DNA from: Corynebacterium pseudodiphtheriticum DSM 44287
Lineage (GTDB): Bacteria > Actinomycetota > Actinomycetes > Mycobacteriales > Mycobacteriaceae
Assembly (NCBI RefSeq): GCF_000688415.1
Contig: NZ_JIAH01000005.1
Location: 248,001 to 312,000, forward strand
DNA: 64,000 nucleotides
Direction: 5' to 3'
Made by a program: the position numbers and the translations under genes. This document shows, in pieces, positions 18,367 through 27,660 of this stretch (positions within the stretch are counted from its first letter, which is position 1; each line of letters starts with the position of its first letter). The notes beneath the pieces are model-generated. The model did no database searches, had not been told where the DNA came from, and saw only the letters and a program-made list of their open reading frames with translations.

Positions 18367-19104
18367 ATGGGTAACAAGATCCATCCACACGGCCTACGTT
18401 TGGGAATTACCGCTAACTGGAATACCCACTGGTTTGCTGAAAAAGACTACGCAGACTACGTGGCCGAAGACATCAAGATCCGCAACTTCTTGTCCAAAGG
18501 ACTAGACCGCGCGGGTATCGCAGATGTGGTCATCGAACGCACTCGCGATCGCGTTCGCGTCGACATCCACACTGCCCGCCCAGGCATCGTTATTGGCCGC
18601 CGTGGTGCAGAAGCCGACCGCATTCGTCGCGAGCTCGAAAAGCTGACCGGCAAGATGGTCGCGCTAAATATTCTTGAAGTTAAGCAGGTCGATGCCAACG
18701 CAACCTTGGTTGCCCAGTCGATCGCTGAACAGCTCGTGAACCGCGTTGCTTTCCGTCGTGCTATGCGCAAGGCAATCCAGTCCGCGATGCGTCAGCCTCA
18801 GGTCAAGGGCATTAAAGTCATGTGCTCGGGCCGCCTCGCTGGTGCCGACATGTCCCGCGTTGAGCGCTACCACGAAGGCCGTGTTCCCCTGCACACCCTT
18901 CGTGCAGAGATTGACTACGGAACCGCCGAAGCCCACACCACCTTTGGCCGCATCGGCATCAAAGTGTGGATCTACAAGGGCGACGTCGTCGGCGGCGTAC
19001 GGGAATCCGAACTGAACGCACCATCCGAGCGTCGTGGCCGGGGCGATCGTCGTCCTCGCCGTGGTGGCCAACGCCGCCAGCGCGCTCAGCAGAAGAAGGA
19101 CTAA
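18367..19104 (+). CDS. rpsC: 30S ribosomal protein S3
   Basis: This 245-residue protein has the KH-domain motif [15 protein letters not shown] and the C-terminal domain ending in a basic Arg/Gln-rich tail ([15 protein letters not shown]). S3 guards the mRNA entry channel. The ATG follows the rplV stop directly. Confidence 0.98.
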   Translation: MGNKIHPHGLRLGITANWNTHWFAEKDYADYVAEDIKIRNFLSKGLDRAGIADVVIERTRDRVRVDIHTARPGIVIGRRGAEADRIRRELEKLTGKMVALNILEVKQVDANATLVAQSIAEQLVNRVAFRRAMRKAIQSAMRQPQVKGIKVMCSGRLAGADMSRVERYHEGRVPLHTLRAEIDYGTAEAHTTFGRIGIKVWIYKGDVVGGVRESELNAPSERRGRGDRRPRRGGQRRQRAQQKKD

Positions 19105-19107
19105 AGC

Positions 19108-19524
19108 ATGCTTATTCCTAAGCGCGTGAAATTCCGTCGCCAACACCGCCCAAACCGTAGCGGTGTCTCGAAGGGCGGAAACCGCATTAACTTCGGTGAC
19201 TACGCGATCCAGGCCCTCGAGCCAGCGTATGTGACCAACCGCCAGATCGAATCCGCACGTATCGCCATCAACCGCCACGTTAAACGTGGAGGTAAAGTGT
19301 GGATCAACATCTTCCCGGACCGTCCGCTGACCCAAAAGCCACTCGGTGTACGTATGGGTTCCGGTAAGGGACCTGTCGAAAAGTGGGTAGCTAACGTTAA
19401 GCCGGGCCGCGTACTTTTCGAAATGTCGTACCCGAACGAGGCAGTTGCGGTTGAGGCTCTGCGTCGTGCCAGCCAAAAGCTGCCATGTAAGGTCCGCATC
19501 ATCAAGAAGGAGGACCAGCTCTAA
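19108..19524 (+). CDS. rplP: 50S ribosomal protein L16
   Basis: This 138-residue protein has the L16 motifs [15 protein letters not shown] and [15 protein letters not shown]16 orients tRNA at the A site. Its stop overlaps the rpmC start (TAATG). Confidence 0.98.
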   Translation: MLIPKRVKFRRQHRPNRSGVSKGGNRINFGDYAIQALEPAYVTNRQIESARIAINRHVKRGGKVWINIFPDRPLTQKPLGVRMGSGKGPVEKWVANVKPGRVLFEMSYPNEAVAVEALRRASQKLPCKVRIIKKEDQL

Positions 19525-19754
19525 TGGCAACCGGTACCCCTGCATCCGAGTTCCGCGAGCTCGACGAAAAAGAGCTCAAGCAGCGTCTAAGCGACGCTAA
19601 GGAAGAACTATTCAACCTGCGTTTCCAACTGGCAACCGGTCAGCTGACGAACAACCGCCGCATCGGCGTCGTCAAGCGCGACATTGCCCGCGTTTACACC
19701 GTGCTTCGGGAACGTGAGTTGGGTATGACCGAAACTCCAGGAGCTGAGGCATAA
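19524..19754 (+). CDS. rpmC: 50S ribosomal protein L29
   Basis: This 76-residue, mostly helical protein has the L29 core [30 protein letters not shown] and [14 protein letters not shown]. It overlaps rplP by one base. Confidence 0.97.
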   Translation: MATGTPASEFRELDEKELKQRLSDAKEELFNLRFQLATGQLTNNRRIGVVKRDIARVYTVLRERELGMTETPGAEA

Positions 19755-19756
19755 CT

Positions 19757-20065
19757 ATGAGTGAGGCAACTGTGACAGATTCCACCAAGGGCCCTACCCC
19801 GAAGAAAGAAAAGGAAAAGGGCGCCCGCAAGGTTCGGATCGGCTACGTCGTATCTGACAAAATGCAAAAGACCATTGTCGTCGAGCTCGAAGACCGTAAG
19901 CAGCACGCGCTGTACGGCAAGATTATGCGCTCGAACAGCAAGGTTAAGGCTCACGACGAAGACGAGATCGCCGGCATTGGTGACCGCGTCCGCATCGTCG
20001 AGACCCGTCCGCTGTCGAAAGACAAGCACTACCGTCTCGCAGAGATCGTCGAAAAGGCTAAGTAG
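19757..20065 (+). CDS. rpsQ: 30S ribosomal protein S17
   Basis: This 102-residue protein has a Lys/Glu-rich N-terminal extension of about 20 residues followed by the S17 OB-fold ([43 protein letters not shown]). It is the last gene of this S10 block and is followed by a terminator; rplN continues the usual order only after a 4-kb insertion. Confidence 0.97.
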   Translation: MSEATVTDSTKGPTPKKEKEKGARKVRIGYVVSDKMQKTIVVELEDRKQHALYGKIMRSNSKVKAHDEDEIAGIGDRVRIVETRPLSKDKHYRLAEIVEKAK

Positions 20066-20152
20066 TCCAACAACGGACAGAACTTATACCTGTCGACGGC
20101 GACACTCGTTTGAGGCGCCTGGTCGTTAGCTAACTTACGACCTACCCGAATG

Positions 20153-20184
20153 CCCCGCATTGGCTTGCCTTTGCGGGGTCTTTC
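20153..20184 (+). terminator. Terminator of the S10 operon
   Basis: CCCCGCA (20153-20159) pairs with TGCGGGG (20172-20178) and is followed by TCTTTCT. The T-run is interrupted. Confidence 0.7.
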
Positions 20185-20204
20185 TGTAACTTAGGGCATC
20201 CATA

Positions 20205-20223
20205 TCATGATAGGCTAATCTGA
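20205..20223 (+). promoter_or_regulatory. Candidate DtxR (iron) box upstream of the siderophore-binding lipoprotein
   Basis: The 19-base site TCATGATAGGCTAATCTGA matches 13 positions of the DtxR consensus TTAGGTTAGCCTAACCTAA, or 14 if G is allowed at position 10. It lies 45 bases before the start codon. Confidence 0.45.
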
Positions 20224-20268
20224 GTTGACTTCAGCCGATTTCAACGAAACACGACGAAAGGTGAATGG

Positions 20269-21246
20269 ATGTTCCGCCGTTTTAGCATCAAAACCGCAGT
20301 AACCGCGAGCCTGGCCGGCTTTGCATTGCTCGCTGCAGGATGCTCGAACTCGCAAGACTCTGCCGACAGCGCAGATAGCTCTGACGAAAAGATGGAGGCC
20401 ACTTCGGAAGAACGAATTGCGGCAGTCGGCCTGGGCGATGCCGATACGGTCCTGGCTCTCGGCGAGACCCCAGTCGCGATTGCCCCGTGGGCAGGCTCCA
20501 ACGATGGGGTAGGACCGTGGTCGGAAGATCTATTGGGTGACGCTGAGCCTACCCTGATCCGCGATACTTCCGCCGGCTTCGATCAACAGCACATCGAGAC
20601 GATAGCGGCAACTGACCCCACGAAGATCATCGCGGTCAACCACTCAATTGATGACGAAACCAAGAAGAGATTCGAAACCATTGCGCCGACCACGCTGCAC
20701 TCCGCAGAAGATAGCGATTGGCAAATTCCGTGGGAAAAGCAAGTAGAAACCATCGCCAAGGCATTGGACAAAGAAGACGAAGGCCAAAAGCTTATCGACG
20801 AGACGAATGCTGCCTTCGAGAACTTCCGGGAGGACCACCCAGAACTGCAGGGCAAAACCGCGGCCATCGCATTGCCATCCGACAACCAGCTGAGCCTGTA
20901 CACCTCTGGTGATGGTCGTGGGCAATTCATCGAAGACCTTGGCTTTGTCATTCCGGAGGATCTGCAAGAAACCGACGGCGAATTCTACCGGACCATCGCG
21001 GCTGAAAATTTCAGCGAATATAACCAGGTCGACTACCTGTTCATCGTGGACTGGGAAGGTGCAGCCGACAAGATTAAGTCCCTGGAGGCATTCCAAAACA
21101 TCGATGCCGTGAAAAACGGCAACGTCTTTTACTTCGATGACCTCACCGGGACCGCCATGTCCTTGCCGAACCCTCGCACCATCCCATATTCCATCAGTAA
21201 ATTCACTGAGAAGCTCACTGAAAAGCCCAGTGATAGCACGAAATAG
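20269..21246 (+). CDS. Iron-siderophore ABC transporter substrate-binding lipoprotein
   Basis: This 325-residue lipoprotein has a signal peptide with a lipobox LAAGC and the lipidated Cys at residue 25, then a Ser/Asp-rich linker. The body is a FecB/FhuD-type class III binding protein: ERIAAVGLGDADTVLALGETPVAI, ETIAATDPTKIIAVN, and the C-terminal NVFYFDDLTGTAMS. It would capture a ferric siderophore outside the membrane and hand it to the permeases encoded convergently at 22.2-24.3 kb. The GAAAGG-led ATG at 20269 is well placed. The exact siderophore cannot be told. Confidence 0.88.
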   Translation: MFRRFSIKTAVTASLAGFALLAAGCSNSQDSADSADSSDEKMEATSEERIAAVGLGDADTVLALGETPVAIAPWAGSNDGVGPWSEDLLGDAEPTLIRDTSAGFDQQHIETIAATDPTKIIAVNHSIDDETKKRFETIAPTTLHSAEDSDWQIPWEKQVETIAKALDKEDEGQKLIDETNAAFENFREDHPELQGKTAAIALPSDNQLSLYTSGDGRGQFIEDLGFVIPEDLQETDGEFYRTIAAENFSEYNQVDYLFIVDWEGAADKIKSLEAFQNIDAVKNGNVFYFDDLTGTAMSLPNPRTIPYSISKFTEKLTEKPSDSTK

Positions 21247-21253
21247 ACTCGCG

Positions 21254-22054
21254 CTAGCGAGGCTTTCGGGGGTCCAACGGGCACACGGACGGTGTGCCCG
21301 TGACGGGGTCGGGGACCACCATTGCCGCTAAACCGTAGACGTCTTCGACCAATTGGGCGTCTAATACTTCACTGGGGGCCCCGGTGGTCACGATCTCGCC
21401 TTTTTTCATCACGATCAAATGATCGGCATACCGTGCTGCTTGATTTAAATCGTGCAATACCGCGACGATAGTTTTTCCTCTTTCGTGGAAATCGCGCATG
21501 AGCTCCATCAATTCGTACTGGTGCGCAATATCCAGAAACGTAGTTGGCTCGTCCAGCAACATGATCGGAGTTTGCTGCGCCAACAACATGGCAATCCACA
21601 CGCGCTGGCGCTGCCCACCCGATAATTCAGCTACCAATTTCCCTGAAATATCTTCCAAACGAGTAGCGGCCAGTGCCTCAGCGACAGCCTGCTCATCCTG
21701 CTTGCTCCACTGGTGAAACAGGCTCTGATAAGGAGCACGCCCACGCGCAATCAAATCAGCCACCCGAATTCCATCTGGCGAACTAGAAGACTGCGGCAAT
21801 AGCCCCAACTGTCGCGCGACCTGTTTAGCGGGCAAGCTGGCGATGGCTTTGCCATCAAGAAGCACCTCACCTTGCGATGGGGTGAGTACCCGCGAAAATG
21901 CGCGCAGCAAGGTTGATTTACCACAACCATTCGGGCCGATGATTGCGGTGAAGGAATTATCCGGGATATCGACGTTGATATCGCGGGAAATGGTGGCGGT
22001 GTCATAACCGACGGTGGCATTGACGACGCGGAGACGTGGAGCAGTAGAGTTCAT
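21254..22054 (-). CDS. Iron-siderophore ABC transporter ATPase
   Basis: This 266-residue FepC/FhuC-type ATPase has Walker A GPNGCGKST, signature LSGGQRQR, Walker B IMLLDEPTTFLDIAHQ and the switch His in VLHDLNQAARYAD. The TFLD-H variant is typical of the iron-chelate ATPase subfamily. It lies downstream of the two permease genes on the same strand and ends seven bases from the stop of the convergent lipoprotein gene. Confidence 0.92.
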   Translation of the reverse strand: MNSTAPRLRVVNATVGYDTATISRDINVDIPDNSFTAIIGPNGCGKSTLLRAFSRVLTPSQGEVLLDGKAIASLPAKQVARQLGLLPQSSSSPDGIRVADLIARGRAPYQSLFHQWSKQDEQAVAEALAATRLEDISGKLVAELSGGQRQRVWIAMLLAQQTPIMLLDEPTTFLDIAHQYELMELMRDFHERGKTIVAVLHDLNQAARYADHLIVMKKGEIVTTGAPSEVLDAQLVEDVYGLAAMVVPDPVTGTPSVCPLDPRKPR

Positions 22055-22150
22055 CGTTATTGCTTCTCAGAGTGGGGGAGTATGTGTGGGGGAGTTCGCG
22101 TGGGTTAGTGAGTGGACAGCAAGGTGTGAGCCGAGGTGGATCCTTCTTTG

Positions 22151-23245
22151 TCAGCCGGTGCCGTAATGTCGCTTAGATTCGCGTATCAGTAGCCACAACA
22201 TGTACATGCCGCCGATGACGACGGTGATCAAGCCGACCGGAATTTGCCGGTAGAACGTGGCAATAATCAACGACAATACGTGCGCTCCGGTTAACAACAC
22301 CGCGCCCATAGCGGCGGCGCCGAGGAGAGAAACCCCAGCGGTGTGCATTAATCGGCGCGCGATTTGCGGTGCGACCAATGCAATAAACGAAATTGGTCCG
22401 GCAGCTGCTGTCACGAGCGCAGTGGTAGCAACCCCCACCACGATTAGCAGCAGGCGCGCACGGTTGACTTCGAAGCCTTGCGTCGTCGCGGCGTCGTCGC
22501 CAAGCTCTAAGTGCCGTAGCGGACGCGACAGTATTGCAGCACCGATGATGACGATTACGCCGAGCACCAGCGTGGGCAGCAGACCTTGCCAGGTCACTTT
22601 CGTGATGGATCCGGCTGCCCAAAAACCAACCTGCATGCCTTCTTCCACATCGGCGCGGGTGATGAGATACGAATTCAACGATGTCAACATGGCGGAGATG
22701 CCAATGCCGACGATGATCAACCGGAACCCCTGTACGCCTTTACGCCACGCCAAGACGTAGACCGCTAAGGCGGTGATGATGCCACCGATAATGGAGGCGG
22801 CGGCGATCGACCAAAAACTACTCGTGCCGATCACCAGCATCGTGATGACGACGGCGGTATAAGCACCCGCATCGAAGCCGATGATGTCCGGCGAGCCGAG
22901 CGGATTGCGGGTCAGTGATTGGAAAATTGCCCCGCCGATGCCAAGTAACGCACCGAAGGCGACGGCGGCTACGGCGATGGGTAAGCGCCATTCGCGCACG
23001 ATGGTGGTATCGAAACCATCTCCGCCGCTGAACAAGGCGGTTATCACTTCGCCCAAATCCAGTGGATATTCGCCGAGAGTGATGGCCGCGATCGCTCCGA
23101 TCACAGCTAGGGCGAACAAGCCCAGCGCGGTCAGTAGCAGGCGGGTAGGGAAGTGCAGTGAGACCCACCTGGTGCGCACGACGAGTTTGCGGTAGCCAGG
23201 GTCCACCGACGCAGGTGCTTGTGTGTCCTGAGACTGTGTACTCAT
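22151..23245 (-). CDS. Iron-siderophore ABC transporter permease (FecCD family)
   Basis: This 364-residue membrane protein has about nine transmembrane helices after a 30-residue cytoplasmic N-terminus. FecCD features include REWRLPIAVAAVAFGALLGIGG, LTRNPLGSPDIIGFDAGAY, and PISFIALVAPQIARRL. It would pair with the next permease as a heterodimer. The start overlaps the end of the other permease by four bases (ATGA). Confidence 0.92.
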   Translation of the reverse strand: MSTQSQDTQAPASVDPGYRKLVVRTRWVSLHFPTRLLLTALGLFALAVIGAIAAITLGEYPLDLGEVITALFSGGDGFDTTIVREWRLPIAVAAVAFGALLGIGGAIFQSLTRNPLGSPDIIGFDAGAYTAVVITMLVIGTSSFWSIAAASIIGGIITALAVYVLAWRKGVQGFRLIIVGIGISAMLTSLNSYLITRADVEEGMQVGFWAAGSITKVTWQGLLPTLVLGVIVIIGAAILSRPLRHLELGDDAATTQGFEVNRARLLLIVVGVATTALVTAAAGPISFIALVAPQIARRLMHTAGVSLLGAAAMGAVLLTGAHVLSLIIATFYRQIPVGLITVVIGGMYMLWLLIRESKRHYGTG

Positions 23246-24264
23246 AGTCCACTCGCTTTCCGACGGCGTACCAGCATGATCAGCACTGGTGCGCCGACCA
23301 CTGCAGTGATGATGCCGACTTCAATTTCTCCAGGACGCGCGATGATGCGGCCGATGACGTCGGAAGCCAACACCAGCACGGGTGCTGCCAGCGCTGAATA
23401 AATAATGATCCAGCGCTGATCCGGGCCGACTATCCACCGTACGACGTGGGGAACCATCAGACCGACGAAAGCCAGACCGCCCGTCAGTGCGGTGGCACCA
23501 CCTGCCAGCAGCGTGACTGCAATGATGCCCAGCACGCGGGTACGCACGACTTTGGTGCCAAGTGAAGCAGCGAGGTCGTCGCCAAGCGCAATCGAATTCA
23601 GTGACGACGAAATCGCCAGCGCGAGAACCAAACCTGCCGCGAGGAATGGTGCGACGAGAGCGGTATCAGAGAGGTCAGCGCGGGCAACAGACCCCAAGCT
23701 CCAGTTGCGGATGGCTTGGAAAGTGTCGGGGTCGATCAGGGTAAGAAACTGTGTGATTCCAGAAAGCACCGCCGCCAAAGCCACACCGGCTAGCACCAAC
23801 GTCGCGGGGTTTGCCTTGCCGCTCGCGCCTAACGATGCGCCAGAGCCAATGAAATAAACCACCACGGTGGTGATCGCTGCGCCCAGGAAGGCGAACCAGA
23901 TATACCCGCTGATGCTGGTCAATCCGAAAAACCCGACGCCTAAGGTGACCGCGAATCCGGCGCCGGCATTGACTCCGAGGATGCCGGGATCGGCCAGTGG
24001 GTTGCGTGTTAACGCCTGGATGAGAGCACCCGCCACGCCGAAGGCCGCGCCGGTCGCGATCGCCACGACGGTGCGGGGGATGCGCAGGGTCCAGACAATG
24101 ATGGCGGCTTCGGAGTTATCGCGGGCGAGCAGGCCATTCCAGACTTCACCCCAGGGCAAAGGGTTAGCGCCGAGGGCGATGCTGAAGCAGATCATCACCA
24201 CGATGGCGGCGAGTATCGCCAGCATGCCCAGCGTACGGCGGGCAAAAAGTGCAGGTGCCTGCAT
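23242..24264 (-). CDS. Iron-siderophore ABC transporter permease (FecCD family)
   Basis: This 340-residue permease is the first gene of the minus-strand iron operon. It has the FecCD motifs LRIPRTVVAIATGAAFGVAG, LTRNPLADPGILGVNAGAGF and GLAFVGLMVPHVVRWIVGPD and about nine transmembrane helices. The ATG follows GAAGGA. Two weak DtxR-like sites lie 70-115 bases upstream, which supports iron control together with the site at 20205. Confidence 0.92.
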   Translation of the reverse strand: MQAPALFARRTLGMLAILAAIVVMICFSIALGANPLPWGEVWNGLLARDNSEAAIIVWTLRIPRTVVAIATGAAFGVAGALIQALTRNPLADPGILGVNAGAGFAVTLGVGFFGLTSISGYIWFAFLGAAITTVVVYFIGSGASLGASGKANPATLVLAGVALAAVLSGITQFLTLIDPDTFQAIRNWSLGSVARADLSDTALVAPFLAAGLVLALAISSSLNSIALGDDLAASLGTKVVRTRVLGIIAVTLLAGGATALTGGLAFVGLMVPHVVRWIVGPDQRWIIIYSALAAPVLVLASDVIGRIIARPGEIEVGIITAVVGAPVLIMLVRRRKASGL

Positions 24265-24334
24265 GAACCATCCTTCGTTTTTAGCAGGCCGGAGAGTTTT
24301 TGACCGTCGAGACCTGCCACCGAAATGCTTTCAA

Positions 24335-24353
24335 CTTGGACAGCCTACCCTCT
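24335..24353 (-). promoter_or_regulatory. Candidate DtxR box 1 of the permease-ATPase operon
   Basis: The plus-strand string CTTGGACAGCCTACCCTCT matches 12 of 19 positions of the palindromic DtxR consensus, including an unbroken AGCCTA core. It lies 71 bases upstream of the permease start. Confidence 0.4.
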
Positions 24354-24358
24354 CAGGA

Positions 24359-24377
24359 GTGGATTAGCCATGCCTAG
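24359..24377 (-). promoter_or_regulatory. Candidate DtxR box 2 of the permease-ATPase operon
   Basis: Read on the minus strand, TAGG and GCTAA half-site elements with suitable spacing give 11 of 19 matches. This is weaker than box 1 and could be chance. Confidence 0.28.
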
Positions 24378-24697
24378 GCTATTTGTTTGATTTAGATATG
24401 CGTTATCGCGCATCGATTGCGCAAATTATCCCGGACGCGACCACCGGCACGGCCGCAGCTACAAGTCGCGAACTGAGTTGAACAATCATCCCAGGCTGTG
24501 GTTGAATGGCAGGGTTGCCGATGCAGGTCGGCGGATTTGTGATGCGTTTCCGAATCGCAACCGCCGAGACCCTTCGACCGTCACTGACTTTTTCTGTGGT
24601 GTGTTCGTCGACAAGCATCAGGTAGCTGCAAGAACAAGACCGAGTGCGATCAGGACGGAAATCTTTTCGCACATTAATCCAGGTCAGGAGACCAACT

Positions 24698-25069
24698 GTG
24701 ATTCAACAAGAATCGCGCCTGAAGGTCGCCGACAACTCCGGTGCACGAGAAATTCTCGTCATCCGGGCCCTCGGCGGATCCGTGCGACGCTTCGCAGGCA
24801 TTGGTGACATCGTTGTCGCTACTGTCAAAGAAGCAGTCCCAGGCGGAAACGTGAAAGAAGGTGACGTCGTTCGCGCCGTCATCGTTCGCGCAAAGAAGGA
24901 AACCCGTCGTGCGGACGGTTCCTACATTGCTTTCGACGAAAACGCTGCTGTCATTCTTCGTTCCAACGATAATGACCCACGCGGTACCCGTATCTTCGGG
25001 CCTGTCGCTCGTGAGCTGCGTGAGAAGAAGTTCATGAAGATTGTTTCTCTCGCACCGGAGGTGATCTAG
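24698..25069 (+). CDS. rplN: 50S ribosomal protein L14
   Basis: This 123-residue protein starts at GTG 24698 after CAGGAG, giving the usual [21 protein letters not shown]. It also has [11 protein letters not shown] and [20 protein letters not shown]14 bridges the subunits near the sarcin-ricin loop. The stop abuts rplX. The longer upstream frame adds 18 unconserved residues and was not used. Confidence 0.97.
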   Translation: MIQQESRLKVADNSGAREILVIRALGGSVRRFAGIGDIVVATVKEAVPGGNVKEGDVVRAVIVRAKKETRRADGSYIAFDENAAVILRSNDNDPRGTRIFGPVARELREKKFMKIVSLAPEVI

Positions 25070-25384
25070 GTGAAGGTACATAAGGGCGATATGGTCCAGG
25101 TCATTTCGGGCCCAGATAAGGGCGCGCAAGGCAAGGTCATTGAGGCATACCCAAAGACCAACAAGGTTTTGGTTGAGGGCGTCAACCGCATCAAGAAGCA
25201 CGTTGCGAACTCTGCGCCGGAGCGCGGCGCCGAGTCTGGCGGAATCGTTACCCAGGAAGCACCAATCCACGTCTCGAACGTCGCGGTGCTGGATTCTGAC
25301 GGTAACCCAACTCGCGTTGGCTACCGCTTTGACGAGAACGGCAAGAAAGTCCGCATTGCTCGTCGCAACGGGAAGGATATTTAA
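25070..25384 (+). CDS. rplX: 50S ribosomal protein L24
   Basis: This 104-residue protein has the KOW motif [22 protein letters not shown]24 is an early assembly protein near the tunnel exit. The GTG start directly follows the rplN stop. Confidence 0.97.
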   Translation: MKVHKGDMVQVISGPDKGAQGKVIEAYPKTNKVLVEGVNRIKKHVANSAPERGAESGGIVTQEAPIHVSNVAVLDSDGNPTRVGYRFDENGKKVRIARRNGKDI

Positions 25385-25387
25385 GGC

Positions 25388-25942
25388 ATGAGCGACAACT
25401 ACACTCCACGTCTGAAAACCCGTTACCGCGACGAAATCAAGAACAAGCTGAATGACGAATTCTCTTACGAGAACGTCATGGAGATCCCTGGTGTTGTCAA
25501 GGTTGTTGTCAACATGGGTGTTGGCGACGCTGCTCGCGACTCCAAGCTGATCAACGGTGCGGTTGAGGACCTGACTCTGATTACTGGTCAGAAGCCACAG
25601 CTGCGTCGCGCTAAGAAGTCCATCGCGAACTTCAAGCTGCGCGAAGGTATGCCAATTGGCGTGCGCGTCACCATGCGTGGCGACCGCATGTGGGAGTTCT
25701 TGGACCGTTTGTTGACTATCGCGCTGCCACGTATTCGTGACTTCCGCGGCTTGTCCGATCAGCAGTTCGATGGCCACGGAAACTACACCTTCGGTCTGTC
25801 TGAGCAGACTATGTTCTACGAGATCGACATCGACAAGGTTGATCGTCCACGTGGTATGGATATCACCGTTGTTACCAGCGCTACCAACGACGATGAAGGT
25901 CGCGCACTACTTCGTGAGCTGGGATTCCCATTCAAAAAGTAG
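25388..25942 (+). CDS. rplE: 50S ribosomal protein L5
   Basis: This 184-residue protein contains [44 protein letters not shown] and [20 protein letters not shown], all L5 hallmarks. L5 binds 5S rRNA. It is followed by a strong bidirectional terminator rather than by rpsN or rpsH. Confidence 0.98.
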   Translation: MSDNYTPRLKTRYRDEIKNKLNDEFSYENVMEIPGVVKVVVNMGVGDAARDSKLINGAVEDLTLITGQKPQLRRAKKSIANFKLREGMPIGVRVTMRGDRMWEFLDRLLTIALPRIRDFRGLSDQQFDGHGNYTFGLSEQTMFYEIDIDKVDRPRGMDITVVTSATNDDEGRALLRELGFPFKK

Positions 25943-25976
25943 TTTTGCAGTACTGAATAAGTCTGTTTGTTAAGAA

Positions 25977-26019
25977 CTTTAACCCCTCCGACATGAAACC
26001 GGAGGGGTTAAAGTCATTT
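25977..26019. terminator. Bidirectional terminator between rplE and a convergent small gene
   Basis: CTTTAACCCCTCCG (25977-25990) and its perfect 14-base complement (26000-26013) form a strong hairpin with a 9-base loop, followed by TCATTTTTT on the plus strand. It abuts the stop codon of the convergent gene at 26014. Confidence 0.88.
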
Positions 26020-26214
26020 TTTGGTGTCCTTGGGTTGTTTTCTTCTTGGGTAGAAATACCATGCAGCTAGAAAAGCGATGAGGCTGGGGATGACGGCGAT
26101 GATTAACTCAGAAGAATCTCGTATGAAGTACAACAACCAGTGAAAAAGACCGAGCAACATCAGCGTTGTAAAACAAATCCAATCATCGCGCCGTTTTTTA
26201 TCTTTTGTCGCCAC
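26014..26214 (-). CDS. Small membrane protein of unknown function
   Basis: This 66-residue protein has charged ends (MATKDKKRRDD and PRRKQPKDTKK) and two hydrophobic helices, one containing ICFTTLMLLGLFHWLLYFI and one LIIAVIPSLIAFLAAWYFY. A strong AAGGAGGT nine bases before a GTG start argues that it is real. I do not recognise the family. It lies convergent to rplE inside the interrupted spc cluster. Confidence 0.65.
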   Translation of the reverse strand: MATKDKKRRDDWICFTTLMLLGLFHWLLYFIRDSSELIIAVIPSLIAFLAAWYFYPRRKQPKDTKK

Positions 26215-26370
26215 AGTACGCGTACCTCCTTATCGCGCCAGTGCAACGGCAACCTGCTATGCAATGGATCTGGCGGTCATTGTCAAATTAATCACCTGCG
26301 TGTATTGCTAGAATAGCTACAATCGCTATTTAGAGTGGTGATGCAAGAAACCTACAAGGAGCCAATAACT

Positions 26371-26880
26371 ATGTCTACAATCCCAAGCATTCTTCTCCGC
26401 GCTATCCCAGGTGCCCTCATCGCGGATTCTGGCATTTCCAAGTTGGGTATGGATGCAGAATCCTCGAAAGGTCTACAGGACTTTGCTGCTACGGGCATTC
26501 CGCAGGTGAAGGAACTGCCGTCCGATAAGTTTGGCACTATCATCGGTGCTTCCGAAGTCGCTGTCGGTGGCGCGCTGTTGGCGCCATTCGTTTCCAACCG
26601 CCTTGCCGGTCTCGCGCTGACCACCTTTGGCGCAGGTCTGTTGAGCATTTACTTCCGTAACGACGATATGACCCGCGAGGATGGCATCCGCCCAACTCAA
26701 GATGGCATGTCTATCGCAAAGGATTCCATGATGGTTGCGATTGGCACAGGGCTGATCGCTCTGGATCAGCAGGATCGTATCTCTGGTGTACTGCAGGAAC
26801 GCAAGATTGCTAAGGCAGAAAAGAAAGCTGCCAAGAAGGCCGCACGAAAGGCTAAGAAAGACGCAAGGAGAAACTCCTAA
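26371..26880 (+). CDS. Conserved membrane protein, DoxX-like topology
   Basis: This 169-residue protein starts at ATG 26371, nine bases after AAGGAG; an upstream in-frame ATG lacks such a site. The first helix LLRAIPGALIADSGISKLG, the middle hydrophobic segments (IIGASEVAVGGALLAPFV, LAGLALTTFGAGLLSIYF) and a last one (MMVAIGTGLIALD) give about four membrane passes, as in DoxX-like proteins. The C-terminus is a Lys/Ala-rich basic helix (AKAEKKAAKKAARKAKKDARR). The function is unknown; the resemblance to DoxX is by layout only. Confidence 0.6.
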   Translation: MSTIPSILLRAIPGALIADSGISKLGMDAESSKGLQDFAATGIPQVKELPSDKFGTIIGASEVAVGGALLAPFVSNRLAGLALTTFGAGLLSIYFRNDDMTREDGIRPTQDGMSIAKDSMMVAIGTGLIALDQQDRISGVLQERKIAKAEKKAAKKAARKAKKDARRNS

Positions 26881-27247
26881 AGCTAATTTGCCGGTGACAT
26901 TGGCACGCAGAGTCGGCTAAGCGTTCTAATGGTTGGCCGAATCGCCTCAATCCTGCTAGGGTTGGGGCGTCTTGTGCTTTTTGGGATACGTGTGTCTAAA
27001 ACACCGTAGCCTGAATAGAGATTTAGCGTCGGCGGGAAGAACCGTTTTAGCGTTTACTCTGCACGCACAGACTTGCAAGTTTTTCCTACGTTTGTTGTAG
27101 GCCCCTCGCCATCATGGCGACCGAGCTTCATTGAGGTAGCGAGCAAACATGCTATTGAGCATGGGAGCGTTAAGTTGCCCAAAACAGCCCGGTAACGCCC
27201 TTAAGGTGAGTTCGGGAACCGCAACGAGAAAGGTTCAAGGTCAACAC
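26881..27247 (+). other. rpsH leader region
   Basis: This 367-base stretch has a promoter candidate at 26933-26962 and a near-perfect palindrome TCGCCAT-c-ATGGCGA at 27106-27120, which could be an operator or the tip of an mRNA hairpin. The in-frame extension of rpsH back to 27149 is not conserved. Confidence 0.45.
26933..26962 (+). promoter_or_regulatory. Candidate rpsH operon promoter
   Basis: TTGGCC (26933-26938), an 18-base spacer and an extended -10 TGC-TAGGGT (26954-26962) lie about 285 bases before rpsH. Confidence 0.45.
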
Positions 27248-27643
27248 ATGACCATGACTGACCCGATTGCAGACATGCTCTCACGGGTGCGCAACGCTAA
27301 CCACGCGCAGCACGACACCGTGTCCATGCCTGCATCCAAGATCAAGGCGAATATCGCTGGAATCCTGAAGCAAGAAGGCTACATTTCCGATTATTCCGTG
27401 GAAGGCGAAAAGGCAAAGAAGACCTTGTCGCTGGACCTGAAGTACAACGGCCGCGAGCGCGCTCTGTCTGGCCTGCGTCGCGTTTCGAAGCCAGGTTTGC
27501 GTGTCTACGCAAAGGCTACGGAGCTCCCTAAGGTTCTGGGCGGACTGGGTGTGGCTATCATTTCCACCTCCCACGGCCTGTTGACCGACCGCGAGGCTGA
27601 GCAGAAAGGCGTAGGCGGAGAAGTCATCGCCTACGTCTGGTAA
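27248..27643 (+). CDS. rpsH: 30S ribosomal protein S8
   Basis: This 131-residue protein starts at ATG 27248, giving [19 protein letters not shown], and ends with the S8 C-terminal [28 protein letters not shown]8 organises the central domain of 16S rRNA. It starts the second half of the spc block; rpsN is not present before it. Confidence 0.97.
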   Translation: MTMTDPIADMLSRVRNANHAQHDTVSMPASKIKANIAGILKQEGYISDYSVEGEKAKKTLSLDLKYNGRERALSGLRRVSKPGLRVYAKATELPKVLGGLGVAIISTSHGLLTDREAEQKGVGGEVIAYVW

Positions 27644-27660
27644 GGGAAGGGTGATTATTA

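Larger units (their letters stand above)
24265..24697. other. Region between the iron operon and rplN
   Basis: This 433-base divergent region has two candidate DtxR-like sites at 24335-24377 and otherwise nothing I can name. No clear rplN promoter was found, although one must exist here because a terminator and the iron genes separate rplN from rpsQ. Confidence 0.45.
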
